Both the position numbers and the translations under genes were made by a program. Shown piece after piece: positions 34,793 through 47,174 of a stretch of 64,000 nt of DNA (position 1 is its first letter; each line of letters starts with the position of its first letter). This stretch comes from Gordionus sp. m RMFG-2023. Its lineage: Eukaryota; Nematomorpha; Gordioida; Chordodea; Parachordodidae. A model generated the notes under the pieces. That model saw only the letters and a list, made by a program, of their open reading frames with translations, was not told where the DNA came from and ran no database searches. The stretch is from contig NC_088776.1 of assembly GCF_954871325.1 (NCBI RefSeq), forward strand, positions 33,838,508 through 33,902,507, given 5' to 3'.

Positions 34793-35846
34793 TTAGTTCT
34801 TTATATGATTTGTTACCTCCCCTTGTAGTGTCGATTTGGCAGTGTCTATTAATCTGGATGAAAGGTCTGTCCAGATTTTTTCACTGACTTGTGAGCAATT
34901 TATTGTTTCAATGTTTGCATTGATTGCAAAGGCATCTGTCATTGTTTTTAATTTGCCCCATTTGATGCATGGTTCCAGTTTTATCTTATTTTGAGTGGAT
35001 TTATTTGAGATTTGTAAATCCATGATTAGTAGCTTGTGTTGTGCGGCGATATCTTCTCCTGGGATGACTTTGCAGTCTATTACATCTTTTAATCTTCTGC
35101 GAGAGATTAGCATGTAATCTATCTGTGTTTTCCTAGTACCACTTTCATATGTTATTAAATGACTGTCTTTTTCCTATAGTAGGTGTTGGTTAAGGCAAGG
35201 TCGAAGGCTTGCGCAAATTTTAGTACGTGCTCTCCTTCATCATTTCTTTCTCCGTATCCAAAACCACCATGATGCCTTTTGTAGCTATCTCTTGCTTTCC
35301 CCACATGCGCATTTAAGTCACCACCAATTATGACTAGGTCATCCTTAGGGATTTCCATTACAGCTTCATCAAGGATAGCTCTAAAGTCATCTTTCTCTTC
35401 TTCCTTGCAACCCTTTGAGGAGCATATACTGATAGGATTTGTAGTATTGATTGACCAATGCAGAGTTTTATCTTCATAAGTCTATCAGAGATCCTGTTGA
35501 CTTCTACTACTGAAGAGGTTAGGTCTTGGCTGAGGATGATGCCGACACCTTTCCTATTGCTAACAAGTCCATTATAATACAATTTATACCCATCTCCAAT
35601 CATCAAAGTTTTCTGTCCTTTCCATTTCGTCTCTTGTATACACGCTATATCAACTTTTCTCTTGTTCAACATTGATGCCAATTCTCTCGTCTTACCTTTA
35701 AGCATCCCAATATTCAAACTTGTCAGTCTTGTCTTCTTTGCTTTGACCTTTACTTTATTTTTCACAGGATGGAGGTCTACACCCTGCGCGTCGCATGGAG
35801 GGAACGCCCTAGCTTTCATATTCATATTTTCATTTGTGTCCTTCAT
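34793..35846 (-). pseudogene. RTE endonuclease domain (broken)
   Basis: Contains SLNIGMLKGKTRELASMLNK, VDIACIQETKWKG (catalytic Glu), KGVGIILS, GGDLNAHVGKARD (catalytic Asp/Asn) and AAQHKLLIMDLQI (terminal His). These are the ordered motifs of the AP-like endonuclease that nicks target DNA for RTE insertion. A frame change falls near 35358 and another near 35150. Confidence 0.9.
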
Positions 35847-35984
35847 TTGTTTATTGGACAGGTATCCTTAGCACCCGGTTGTCAAGGCCTGTCGGTGACC
35901 GGGGTGTCATCTCTAAGCTCCGAAATTCATCATACCATATGTCTTTACACATCAGTCATCGAAGAAAAACTTGAAGGTTTTTAT

Positions 35985-36067
35985 GGTTCTTACCAGGATT
36001 GAACCCGCGTCCTTGTTCATACTCGTGTTTCCAAGCCTGCATCTTACCCATTAGGCCACCCCGGTGA
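35985..36067 (-). other. tRNA-like head of the RTE element
   Basis: Read on the minus strand it starts ATCACCGGGGTGGCCTAATGG. The A box is GTGGCCTAATGGGTAAG and the B box GGGTTCAATCC, about 35 bases apart, as in tRNA promoters. The acceptor and anticodon stems do not pair well, so this is a tRNA-derived internal promoter and not a working tRNA. It lies exactly at the element's 5' end. Confidence 0.65.
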
Positions 36068-36085
36068 TACTTAACTTAATAATAT
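36068..36085 (+). repeat. target site duplication of the RTE element (other side)
   Basis: Second copy of TACTTAACTTAATAATAT, directly outside the tRNA-like head. Confidence 0.9.
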
Positions 36086-38962
36086 GAGTAACCAATTTAG
36101 ATAATCATAACTTGACTGATCTTTTCAACTTTTCCTATAAGAATTAACATATAAAATCATATTTTATAAAAAATAAAAGTGAAAACTAAATAAGTGAAGC
36201 AATTTATGTAATAATTAGTTGATAAAATTGCCTTGTTGAACTAACCATAACAATTTATTATCCATATATATATTTGAGAGAAGGATGGTTGGCAAATCAT
36301 TTACTATTATCTTGAAGCAATTAATGCATTAGAATGGTGTTGAAAAAATTATCTTGTTAAACTAACAAGAATAATTTATTATCATATATATTTGAGAAGG
36401 ATGACCTGAAAATCATTTATTATTGTTTATATGGGCCAGGTCTTTCATTCTCAATATTCAAACTAAAAATATTGAAATAAGGAAAACTTGTGCTTGTAGT
36501 AATTTGTTCCTATATTTTATAGGGAGCATGAGGAAGGCCTCTGTGGGGTTAAATAAAATTATTTTAGGGTGGGGGGGGGGTGATTAGTGTTACTTGTAAA
36601 TTATTATCTGCTTGTAAACTATTATTTTTTGGATACAGTAGTGCTATAAATCTAAATATAACTGTATTTTAATGATTTTCTTAAAATTTTCTTTAGAAAA
36701 AATGATTTCTGAGATTGTTTTATATTATATAAGAAATAATACAAATCAATAAATTTTAATAATGAATATTTTGAAAGTATCTTACATTTGAATTTATGAG
36801 TCAGAGAAACAAAATCAATTTTTAAACTTAATTAATGGACTCATTAAATACATAAATACTTTCCAGGGCTACTAAGTAGATAATTAATCTAGAAGCATAT
36901 ATAACGTATATTATCATTTACTCTAAAGCACTAGTCACATTGTCTTCATCTAAATATAATAAAGAAATTATTTACCAATTGAATATTGATATAAAGGTAT
37001 TGATTGTTAATAAATAAAATTTTAGCCAAAAATATATTGTCAATATTATTTATAGAATTATATACTAACATTCTTTTAAATCACAAATTGATGATGCATC
37101 AAGCTTCCTTTTTACACATTTATATATTATTCTCCCATATACAGCTAATGTTAATGCATCATAAAAACCTAAAAATACAATTAAAATATTGTGATTGATA
37201 TAAAAAAAATTAAACCAGTGATTATTAATCCATCTGTAGGAATTTCTTTATCAATAATTGTTAAAATATTTTCATTGTGCTCATATTCAAGACTATATAA
37301 TATATTTTTAAATATAAACACAATTATTATACTTTGAGAGTTTTTGAAATACTGCTGCTTCTATGTCTAATAAGTCATTAACAAAAAATTCCAAATAAAG
37401 TTTTGTTGGGAGGGTGGCACTAAAATATTTTAAAAATAATTAAAGGAGTTAGATTTACCCTAGTCTTTGGCCACCTAATAAATTGGCCTTAACCAAAGTT
37501 CCCAAAGGGACAACTCTAATTTCTTGGAGAATAACAGGCAACGCAAATCGAATTAAATCAATATTTTTATCCTATTTCAATTTTATATTATAATAAATTA
37601 GCAATTAAGGCCACCTTAGTTCCAATGTGGGAGAATGTTTCAAAAAATAAGAGTTTCAAATCTGAAGTTTCATATTCCATGAATGAATGATATACATATG
37701 GTTTTAATTTCTATCTTTAATGAATAATTATATAAAGGGCGTCCTCGCTAGCCTTTACAATTTAAGGGGGCTCAACTAAATTAATTTTATGGGGCCAATT
37801 TGCGGGTCTTCGGCCGGGCTTTATATTAATATATTATACTTATTTAAAATTTGCTAATTACAAACAATTATTTAATATAAAATTTATTTATTACAGTATA
37901 AAATATTCTCAATGGTTGATATAAGAAAAATTTGCGTCTAAAGAATTACAAGTGATAAAAAGGTTAATTAATTCATACATATGCCTCAAATGATAATGGT
38001 TTTTTAAAAACCACATAAGACTATATAATTCTTAACAACTTACATTGACAAAAGGTCATAAAACTAATATAACTCTCTGTAACAAAGTTTTAAGAATGGA
38101 CTAATAAGAAAAAATTTATTGGCCTTACCAAATTAACAATTCTTGAAGAAGAGAATATAAACGACCAATCCAAATCATAAAACTATATGGTAGTTAGAGC
38201 TTCCTCTTAAATGACATGATGGAAGCTAGATAAGTAATAGAGAAAATTATTGTTATATATTAAATTTCTAAAAAATTATCTTAAATTTTTAATGATTTAT
38301 AAACGACTACACAGTTGACCATTATTGCTTATCTAAAGTATGAAATCATATGCTCTCATCAGCTGTAGTAATAATCTTAAATTACATACCCACACAAAAA
38401 ATAGATGCTGGTTAATTTACAGTCATAGCCATGACACTCACGGTCAGGGTCTACTAGGCCAGGGGGGGGGGGTAGGAGACAAATGCCTCCAAAATATATT
38501 GGCATTTTGGGGGATATGTATTGATTGATTTTGGGGGGGGTGATATTGATTTTTGGTGGGTAGGCATTAATTTTTTCGGGTAGGTATTGATTGGGAGGGG
38601 GGGTAATTTTTGATTTGTATTATAATCTTTTTAAATCCATTAATTGATACGATTATGATGGTTATCGTTGATTTTCTGACGTCAATTAAAGTAAAGATAT
38701 TTGTCAATTAATAAATAATATAAACTTTCTTTGTGAACTATTTTCATTTACCATTTATCAAGTTAATATTTACACATTTCCTATTTGGTACTTTTCTTAG
38801 AGATTAACATATTTATATTAGATTTTTAATAAATTACTAGATTTTAGCAGAATAAATTTTAGGTAATTTTTTGAGTCATGCTTAAAAACATATATCAGCA
38901 AGCATAGAATAATAAAAAACATAATATGTAAAAATTATATTATAATAATTATTTCTTTATAG
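36086..38962. other. intergenic, no gene seen; G-tracts
   Basis: AT-rich sequence with a run of 11 G near 36572 and a G-rich, TTGATT-interspersed stretch at 38440-38600. The stretch near 37740-37820 (CTCGCTAGCC, CTTCGGCCGGGC) looks like a degraded GC-ended MITE. Confidence 0.4.
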
Positions 38963-39202
38963 ATGTCAAGTAACAGAACCCTATTTAAAGTGAAATCATA
39001 TTATATTAATTGGAAAACTTCTAAAATAAGAAGTGACAAGATACATGAACATTATAAACATAAACATCCTCATGTCAAGCCAGCTAATATTATAAGGGTA
39101 GCCATCAAAAGAGATAATAATAATTGGCTATCCTTAAATTGTGATATTCCATATAATATCACAAATGGAGTTGAAACCCAGTTGCAAAAAAAAAGACAAT
39201 AA
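38963..39202 (+). pseudogene. short open frame, possibly the N-terminal exon of the neighbouring hAT
   Basis: Encodes MSSNRTLFKVKSYYINWKTS, then HEHYKHKHPHVKPANI. The frame opens after TTTATAG. Its composition suits a BED/zinc-finger-like transposase start, but Cys/His spacing is not conclusive. It lies 1.1 kb left of the palindrome and is not duplicated in it. Confidence 0.35.
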
Positions 39203-40117
39203 CATCTTACTTCCAAAAAGTAATATTTTTTATTTATTATTCTAACTAAAGACAATAAATATTGTTGAAAATATACCTTAAATTTGTGAATTAATAGAAA
39301 CTGATTTTTATTTAAAATTTACCAGAATAATATTAATATTAAAGTAGTCAGGGTATAGAGAAAATAAATTATATATTTTATTATTAAATATATTTTTTAA
39401 CTGTTTATCACACTATTTTTATATCTATATATATTTTATAAAGTTCAATTTAACAATATGTTTAATAGGTTAATAATAAAAATTTAAAACCAAAGTATTA
39501 AAAAAACTTATTAAGTTAATATAATGTAGTAAAATAATAAAAGTAAGGTAATGTTAATTTATAGGAATTTTTAAATTTAAATCTTTTCATCTTTAATTGA
39601 ATTAAGATTTCAAAGTTCTTTTACTTTTTTTTATAATATGAATTGGATTCAACTATTTTCAAAATGTTATCTGCGTGAATTTCATCCACTTACTTTATGT
39701 GTTATATTAGGTATGTTTATAATATTATCATTGTTTTATTTAGCTATTAGAATTTTCTAAGATACAATGTTATTTATACTAATTTTTTTATTTATAAGTT
39801 TACTATTGTTTTTACAGTCATTATAATATTCTTTTATGATTTCTTCATTTGTTCGCAGTTTTATATTAATCTGCATCTATCATGCCTATGAATCTTTCAA
39901 GTATATTTTCAAAATTTTTAACATGATCTTCCTAACAAAGACATTTTATTAATGTTTCTGATTAACGCGTTCAAAATTTGTGAATTCCCTTTGTATTCTA
40001 CATTCACTGCTATACCTATCACTTGTATCATCTTGCCATTGTAACCTGATAACTTTATGGACTTCATAATATTTTTAATGCCTGTTTTCTCAATCATGTA
40101 TTCTTGTAGAATTAAAA

Positions 40118-40630
40118 CATTTATTAAAAACTTAATCATAATGTAGTTAAGAAAAAAATTACCATTTGGCTAAAATTTTCTTAAAAATATAGTTTTTTAT
40201 AAGGAAAGAAATTAAAATCCTCTTTATTTATAGAAATCTCAGTTATTAAAAATTCACAAATTGTATTATCTCCTCATCCAATTCCCAGTTCCAGTGAGGC
40301 GCTTACTTTGCATAATGAGGTATTTAATTTAAATACAAATTATATGATAACTTTTGGAGGAAATAAATTATGAGTATGAGGATATTCAAATATTTCCAAC
40401 ATTTATTAAAAACTTAATTATAATGTAGTTAAGAATAAAATGACCATTTGACTAAAATTTTAGTAAAAATTTAGTTTTTCATAAGTAAACAAATTATAAT
40501 TTTTATTTATAGCAAACCTCCATTATTGAAGATACAAAAATTGTATTATCTCCTCATCCAATCCCCAGTTTCAGTGAGGCGCTTACTTTGCATGAGGTAT
40601 TTTCTTTAAATAAAATTTATATAATAACTT
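40118..40630 (+). repeat. direct duplication of a transposase exon start
   Basis: Two units of about 280 bp start CATTTATTAAAAACTTAAT at 40118 and 40400. Each contains an intron end (ATTTATAG-like) and an exon start reading IVLSPHPIPS(S/F)SEALTL. The mirrored right arm also contains the start of both units, so this duplication predates the palindrome. Confidence 0.8.
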
Positions 40631-42837
40631 TGAAGGGAATAAATTATGAGGATATTCAAAGTCCAAGTCTTATTCAGCTATACAAAAAGAAGGAACCAAA
40701 TAACCCATTTCACTTCATATTATTTAGGATGACTAATATTTTGATTAATTTCATAATTGCTGTAGGCCCTTGTCAGCCATGTACAAATAAATTTCAATAT
40801 CCTGTTACTCTCAAGAGGTTTTAAATAATATATAATTTTCATTAATTTTTATCCATCCATTATTTCGATACCTATAGAAAGGTTAATATAGATGGTTCCC
40901 TCAACCCCAATTGGCTGTCTTATAGCACTACTTTATACAAAGTCTTTTGTCTATATTGTATTATGTTAGGTGGCCCAATACTTTTTGGACTCAACTTGGA
41001 GTAAATAAGTGGAAAAACCTAAAGCGTTTTTTAGAGAGACATGAAACATCTTCTCTTTATAAAGATTGTGAATATACAAACATAACTTGGCTTGCAAATA
41101 AACGCATTCAAGATCATTTGCTATCAAATAAGCTTGATATAATCATGGAAAATCGTAATATATTTCCGATGACATTTTGTACCTTATAAAATGTAATATA
41201 GCCTTTTGGGATTCTAATTTGAATGAAGGTAATTTTATGTGTCTCTTAATGGCAAAAACGGTTTCAACTTTACGTGCATACATGGATAACAACGAAAAAT
41301 TGCAGAATAAAAAATCAGATAAAATTTCGAGACCTTATATAAATTTACTGTCATATGGCCACGTGACAAAAATAACTGAAATTATTAAAATAAAAATAAC
41401 AAAAAGCATCGGTATATAGAAGATGATCTGCATCCACATCCTGTAGAAAGGATCATACATGTTTTTACAACATCAGAAACCAGTGGTGAAAATATAAAGA
41501 AACATCTTTTTTCTAAGTTTAATGATCTTAGTCTTCCTCTTGATTATTTGGTTGGACAATGTATGGATGGTACAGGGAGTATGAGAGGAGTATACAAAGG
41601 AATGCAGGCTTTAATATTGAAAGAAGCTCCAAAAGCCATCTATATTTGGTGCCATGCACATCGGCTAAATTTAGTAGTTGCTCATGTTTGTGTATACAAA
41701 ATTGAAATGAAAAAGGCAATGGGAATATTAGATGAGTTATATAATTTTATGAATGGAGTTAGACGTCAAGGTGTGTTTGTTAAATATCAAATGAGAAAGT
41801 CCAAGAAATCTCTTAAAAGAATTAAAAACACAACAAGGTAAATAAAATATTTTTAATGAAACTTATATATTTTCAGAAATTGGTCATCATCCTACAAATC
41901 AGTAGAAATCTTTTTAGATGTTTATGAACTAGCATCATTAGTTGAATTAAAAGTTTCTAATGACCCAAGCATCTCTTCCATTGCCGATGGATTTATATCA
42001 AGAATTTAGGATGAAAATTTCATATTAAGTCTATTTATTTTGAAAGAAATATTGAAATGTACACATGAAACTAGTATTGAAATGCAGGCAGTTGGTAATG
42101 ATTTGGCTATGGTAACCAAATTAATACAACATACAAAAAATAAATTACAAAGACTAAAAGGTTAATATTAGTTACTATTTCTATAAATAATTTTAAAATA
42201 TAGCTAATGGAGACAATATATTTTAAAAATTACATTCCTTATCTAATAGTTTTTTGAAAAAGAATAATGTAATAGATATGAAATCAATATTCAAATTGGA
42301 TCAAACAGAATTCAATAATTATGTTGAACAAAAAAAACAAGTTGAATAAATTAAAAATTTTAAATTATTATTTATTGTTATAGATATAGAACGGAGATAT
42401 TTTTCTCTGTGCTAAATGCAATAATTAACCACCGAAATGATCGATTTAATTATGATTGTTTAAATTTTTTATCACAAATATCCATTTTTACTCCCGCTGG
42501 AATTATGGATAATGAAAAAATAGAAGGATGGCAAATATCCGAAATTTGTCATACTTATCAATTGGATGTCCAAAACATTGTTGATGATTATAATGATTTT
42601 CGCTCTTTATATTTGGAGTCTCAATCAATAATTTTTTGCGAAAATCTTTTGAAAGTTAAAAAGTTATATATTGATGAAAGTAATTTATGATATTTTATTT
42701 GAAATTGTATATAATTAAAGGTATTGCAAATGATCAAACTACCGAAGACATGACCAAAATAAAAAATGGATAAAATATTCTTTTATATTACCATACCGAC
42801 TTTTAAATCAATTAAATTCTTATTCTAATTTAAATTT

Positions 42838-43306
42838 TGTAACATTTTGAATTTTGAAGGATTGGGTGATTAGAACCGTTGTCAAATAAAGAAAGGTTAG
42901 AACTAAAATGATATTAAATCAGACTAATATCCTCGATTATATATACTTTTCTATAATATTCGTCAAATAAAGAAAAGTTAGAACTAAAATGATACTAAAT
43001 CTTTATTAAATAATAAGATTAAAACATAATCAAAATAAATTAATATAAATTAAAATTAAAAATTAAAGATTAAAAAAATTAAAAATTAAGTTCGTAAAAT
43101 CATAATTTAATCATCATTTTTCGCATCATAATTTCTCCTTATATATCCTTTTTCTTTAATCAACATTTGCATAGTCTCAATTTGTACCGAGATTTAATTC
43201 TTGTAGATTTGAATATCTTTGGGCTTCGTAATTTTGTTTAAAAGTAATTTGCCTGTCTGCCGTTTTCCTTAATCTAGTAAATTTGCATGTTACCACAATT
43301 ACAACA
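42838..43306 (-). repeat. LTR copy 1 (3' LTR)
   Basis: About 469 bp, TGTAACATTTTG to AATTACAACA as read on the plus strand. It precedes the internal region on the plus strand and so is the 3' LTR of this minus-oriented element. Confidence 0.85.
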
Positions 43307-44081
43307 CCTTTCCACTTAGATTAGTCCCACCATTCTGCGAATGATCTTCTTTCTTCCGATTTTAACTTTACTGACAAATTATCCTAGTCTTTGCTTGTTT
43401 CTAACGGTTTCTAGAATGACGGTAAACGACTGCCGATAATTTGTCTGCGAGTAACGATGGTTTCCACGACTTCTTGTTTCTAAGATCATCTATTTTTTAT
43501 CCTATACTAAAGTTTTGATAAGCAACTGGCTATAATTTGTCAACGATTAACGATAGCATCCTGGTCATGACCACTTGTTCTACCTAGTCGCTTGTCAAGA
43601 TATCCACGTTGTCTTAAGATCTCTTATACGATAATGATTTCTTGTATCTTTTGATCCAAAATAAAAAATCCGATCTCTAATTGAGCTCGATTGCGGCATA
43701 AATTTTATGACGAAAAGCCGTTTCTCTTTATGAAGATTTTGGTTAATCAACAACCTGATATTTTGCTAAATATTATCAACTTAAATAACAGTTAACCGTA
43801 TATCTTTAATAAAAATTTATAACGAATTTCTTTTAGCTACATCGATCACTTGTACGTATAACGATCTCTTGTGACGAATTCCTTTTAATTAAAAGACTAA
43901 TTCTATTCTTTTTCGAATTACGACCATTGATATTGACACCATGTTTCATTAACCTCATTCTTTGTCTTTGTGTCGATAGTCATTTCATACATCCCCTTCC
44001 CCCTTTATTTAGAATCTCTTTTCAGAGTTAATTAGACTGAATTATTGAAATATCCCGGTCTCCTCCGCTCTCCAACACCAA

Positions 44082-44557
44082 TGTAACATTTTGAATAATT
44101 TTTAAGGATTGAGAGATTAGAACCGTTGTCAAATAAAGAAAGGTTAGAACTAAAATGATACTAAATCAGACTAATATCCTCGATTATCTATACTTTTCTA
44201 TAATATTCGTCAAATAAGAAAAGTTAGAACTAAAATGATACTAAATCTTTATTAAATAATAAGATTAAAACATAATCAAAATAAATTAATATAAATTAAA
44301 ATTAAAAATTAAAGATTAAAAAAATTAAATTAAAAATTAAGTTCGTAAAATCATAATTTAATCATCATTTTTCGCATCATAATTTCTCCTTATATATCCT
44401 TTTTCTTTAATCAACATTTGCATAGTCTCAATTTGTACCGAGATTTAATTCTTGTAGATTTGAATATCTTTGGGCTTCGTAATTTTGTTTAAAAGTAATT
44501 TGCCTGTCTGGCGTTTTCCTTAATCTAGTAAATTTGCATGTTACCACAATTACAACA
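44082..44557 (-). repeat. LTR copy 2 (5' LTR)
   Basis: About 476 bp with the same ends as copy 1. The primer-binding-like site lies directly inside it at about 44065-44080. Confidence 0.85.
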
Positions 44558-44879
44558 AATATATTATATAAATATTTATTAACCATTCCTACAATTTCCT
44601 GTTCAACAGAAAGAGCCATGAGTAAAGTAAAAATTAACAAAACTCGAATGCGGAATAAAATTTCGGACCCATTTTTAGAAAATTTACTGTTAATATCCAG
44701 CGAAATTGATGTTTTTGAAAAATTTATAATTGATGATACTATAACACAATTTGCATTAACATCTATAAGGTTATTCAAATTATTAATAAAATAAGAAATG
44801 TATCTTTTTCACAGCGAATTTATACGCTTTTAAAAAATGTAAATTTAATTTAACATTTTATAATTTCAATGCAAAACAT

Positions 44880-45315
44880 AGGCGTAGCCAGGATTTTCCT
44901 AAGGGGGGGGGGGGTTAACAAATTACTGGTGGCTTCGCCTCCAGACCCTTTTTTGGGCGGCACCTTAGTCTATATATAGTCATAAAATATTTTTACAAGT
45001 TAGGAGGTTAATTTTAATAAAAAAAATAAGCCTGGAACAAATATGAAATATATTTTTATTAGTTTAGATAAAATATAATAAATTACTTGTATATGCATTA
45101 ATATAAAAGCATGGTAATACTTTATTCCAAACAGGTATAAGAAATTTATTTAGAAAAAGTAAGTAGGCATATAGTTGATATTCCTCTATTGTATAGAATT
45201 AGTTACAAAATACTAGGTAAAATTCCATTTTTAGAGACATATTTGACAGTTAGATAATATATTATAGTTAATATTTTAACAATTTTTACTAATCAATGCT
45301 TTTGATAATAAATAT
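44880..45315 (+). repeat. GGCGTAGCC-ended element remnant, left arm
   Basis: CATAGGCGTAGCCAGGATTT, then a run of 11 G, is a typical outer end of GGCGTAGCC-type MITEs (compare 7213). A matching second end is not evident. The mirrored copy ends at about 47090. Confidence 0.5.
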
Positions 45316-46488
45316 CAGAGACCTGCAGAGGCACCATTTGCACGGCTGGCCCGGTTTTAAATTTTTTAGGCTCGGCCCGGCCCGGATATTTTAAAAAAAA
45401 TAAATTTCAAGCCCGGCTCGGAATTTTTTAAAATTATATTCGACCTGGTATATACAAAAATTCACCTATGAGGTATTTTACCATATTTTTCAGCGAGTAT
45501 TATCGCTTATTATTTAAAAAATACATGTAAAAAGCTAATATTTTAAGAATATTATATTGAATTTATAAAAATTATAAAACTGTTATTTATAAAAATGGAT
45601 ATTTTGAGCATATACTATATTTTATATTGCAAAAAATTCGCTTTGATGAGCCGCCAATTACTCTAACAAATTATCCACCTTAAATGTTTCATCTATTTTT
45701 TTTTATGTAATTATAATACTCATCATCGGGTATTGACATATTACCAGAATTACCATCGCCCCATTTGTAATAAAACGATATATTATGTTTAACAACAGTC
45801 GTAATTTGACTGGTCGATGGTATTTCATTTACTTCCTGAGCCTCTTGTAATTTAATATTATCTTTTATATAGTTTTCCGTCATCTTGCGATCTGTCCCTG
45901 ACAACATACGTAATTGCTTGAATTTGGGACAGAGAAAAAGAGAAATAAAATGATACTTGTGTAAAACAAATTTTTCAATTAAAAAATGCTTTATATTAAG
46001 TAAAATCAATTTTATTTCTCCTTTTTCGCTTTGAAAGGTATTACAAACTTCAAGAAGTGATATTCCTTAATTTGATTGTTTTGGTAAAATATATTCTAAA
46101 AATTAGATATGAATTATAAAAAAATATATTAATAATACTTGAATTATGGGGCTTATTTAAGATATTCCTTTATTTGATTGTTTTGGTATATGTTGTAAAA
46201 ATTTAGATATGAATTATAAAAAAATATATTAATACTTTGAATAAATTTGCAGGAAATTAATAATTAAATCAATCTGTGGGTGTTAGGTAGTGTTAACCAT
46301 CACCCAATATTATATTAATCATAACTATAATATTAACCATTAACTCATAATGTAAAAATTTTTATAAAAAAATATTAAGGCCCGGCACGGCCCGGATATA
46401 TTTTAAAAAAAATTTTTTTAGGCCCGGCAAGGCCCGGGTATATTTAAAAAATTTAAAATACGGCCCGGCCCGGGCCTGCAGGTCTTTG
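45316..46488 (-). mobile_element. hAT element of the GGCCCGG family in the palindrome loop
   Basis: The left end CAGAGACCTGCAGAGGCACC is the inverse of the right end of the element at 50465, so this copy faces the minus strand. The right end is GCCTGCAGGTCTTTG. Both ends carry GGCCCGG runs. The flanks ATAAATAT and ATTTTTAT agree at 5 of 8. It keeps only part of the transposase and is deleted relative to its longer relative. Confidence 0.85.
45689..46009 (-). pseudogene. hAT transposase fragment (internal)
   Basis: Shares KMTENYIKDNIKLQEAQEVN and SFYYKWGDGNSGNMSIPDDE with the copy at 51029, differing at a few residues. It breaks off before the dimerisation domain. Confidence 0.75.
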
Positions 46489-47174
46489 ATTTTTATCAAT
46501 ATAGCGCATTATATATTTTACAGAAAACTATAAAATATTGATAAGGACATCAGAAAATATCTTTTAAAGACATTGCGAGATAAATAATATGAATATTTAT
46601 TTTTTATATTTTATTTAAAATAAATAGATGGCGTTAAATAATTCAAATTGTTGCTAATTTATTATCAAAAGCATTGATTAGTAAAATTTGTTAAAATATT
46701 AACTATAATATATTATCTAACTGTCAAATATGTATCTAAAACTGGAATTTTACCTAGTATTTTGTAACTAATTCTATACAATAGAGGAATATCAACTATA
46801 TGCCTACTTACTTTTTCTAAATAAATTTCTTATACCTGTTTGGAATAAAGTATTACCATGCTTTTATATTAATGCATATACAAGTAATTTATTATATTTT
46901 ATATAAACTAATAAAAATATAGTTCATATTTGTTCCAGGCTTATTTTTTTTATTAAAATTAACCTCCTAACTTGTAAAAATATTTTATGACTATATATAG
47001 ACTAAGGTGCCGCCCAAAAAAGGGTCTGGAGGCGAAGCCACCAGTAATTTGTTAACCCCCCCCCCCTTAGGAAAATCCTGGCTACGCCTATGTTTTGCAT
47101 TGAAATTATAAAATGTTAAATTAAATTTACATTTTTTAAAAGCGTATAAATTCGCTGTGAAAAAGATACATTTC

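Larger units (their letters stand above)
32922..36067 (-). mobile_element. RTE-clade LINE, full length in extent but broken
   Basis: At 3146 bp it has the usual RTE size. It lies between perfect 18-bp target duplications. From its 5' end (36067) come a tRNA-like head, an apurinic endonuclease, a reverse transcriptase and a short 3' end of A-rich GAGAAAAAAAATAAT type. The reading frame changes or stops about five or six times (near 35358, 35150, 34790, 34660, 34240 and 33280), so it is inactive. The intact TSD shows it was inserted complete and decayed in place. Confidence 0.93.
42838..44557 (-). mobile_element. small non-autonomous LTR retroelement (fossil) with two LTRs
   Basis: Two direct repeats of about 470 bp with TG...CA ends enclose about 775 bp without coding capacity. 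On the minus strand, one base after the 5' LTR, comes TGGTGTTGGAGAGCGG, which resembles a tRNA primer-binding site. A purine-rich AAGTGGAAAGG sits just before the 3' LTR. It is inserted in the hAT transposase. The two LTRs differ at a handful of positions, so the insertion is fairly young but older than the palindrome. The family is not determined; the primer site recalls Ty3/gypsy-like elements. Confidence 0.85.
40588..44794 (+). pseudogene. ZMYM/TTF-type hAT transposase, broken (left arm copy)
   Basis: Pieces in order: TTF-like domain (GPCQPCTNKFQYPVTLKRF then NTFWTQLGVNKWKNLKRFLE), FLIKCNIAFW-like and LNEGNFMCLL, LVGQCMDGTGSMRGVYKGMQ with WCHAHRLNLVVAHVC (RNase H-like core), QISEICHTYQL, and a C-terminal dimerisation block (LTIPTISCSTERAMSKVKIN). 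Frameshifts separate several pieces (for instance near 41180 and 41420), and an LTR element splits the C-terminal part. Some gaps with AG/GT edges are probably true introns. It is not functional. Confidence 0.9.
40306..45313 (+). repeat. left arm of a large inverted duplication
   Basis: It mirrors 46657-50464. Coordinates of paired bases sum to 90724 over most of the arm (90770 at the outer end, 91969-91970 near the centre). The 1245-base step comes from the LTR element with two LTRs in this arm. Encoded fragments at 42409-42690 and 44534-44794 are identical in both arms. By eye identity is about 98-99%. Confidence 0.96.

Noticed and set aside
35985-36067. A working tRNA gene
   Set aside because: The A and B boxes are good, but the acceptor and anticodon stems do not pair and the anticodon is unclear. 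Its position at the element's 5' end explains it better.
44428-44778. 116-codon minus-strand frame, repeated at 47191-47541
   Set aside because: Antisense of the hAT dimerisation domain, running into the LTR. It appears twice only because of the palindrome.
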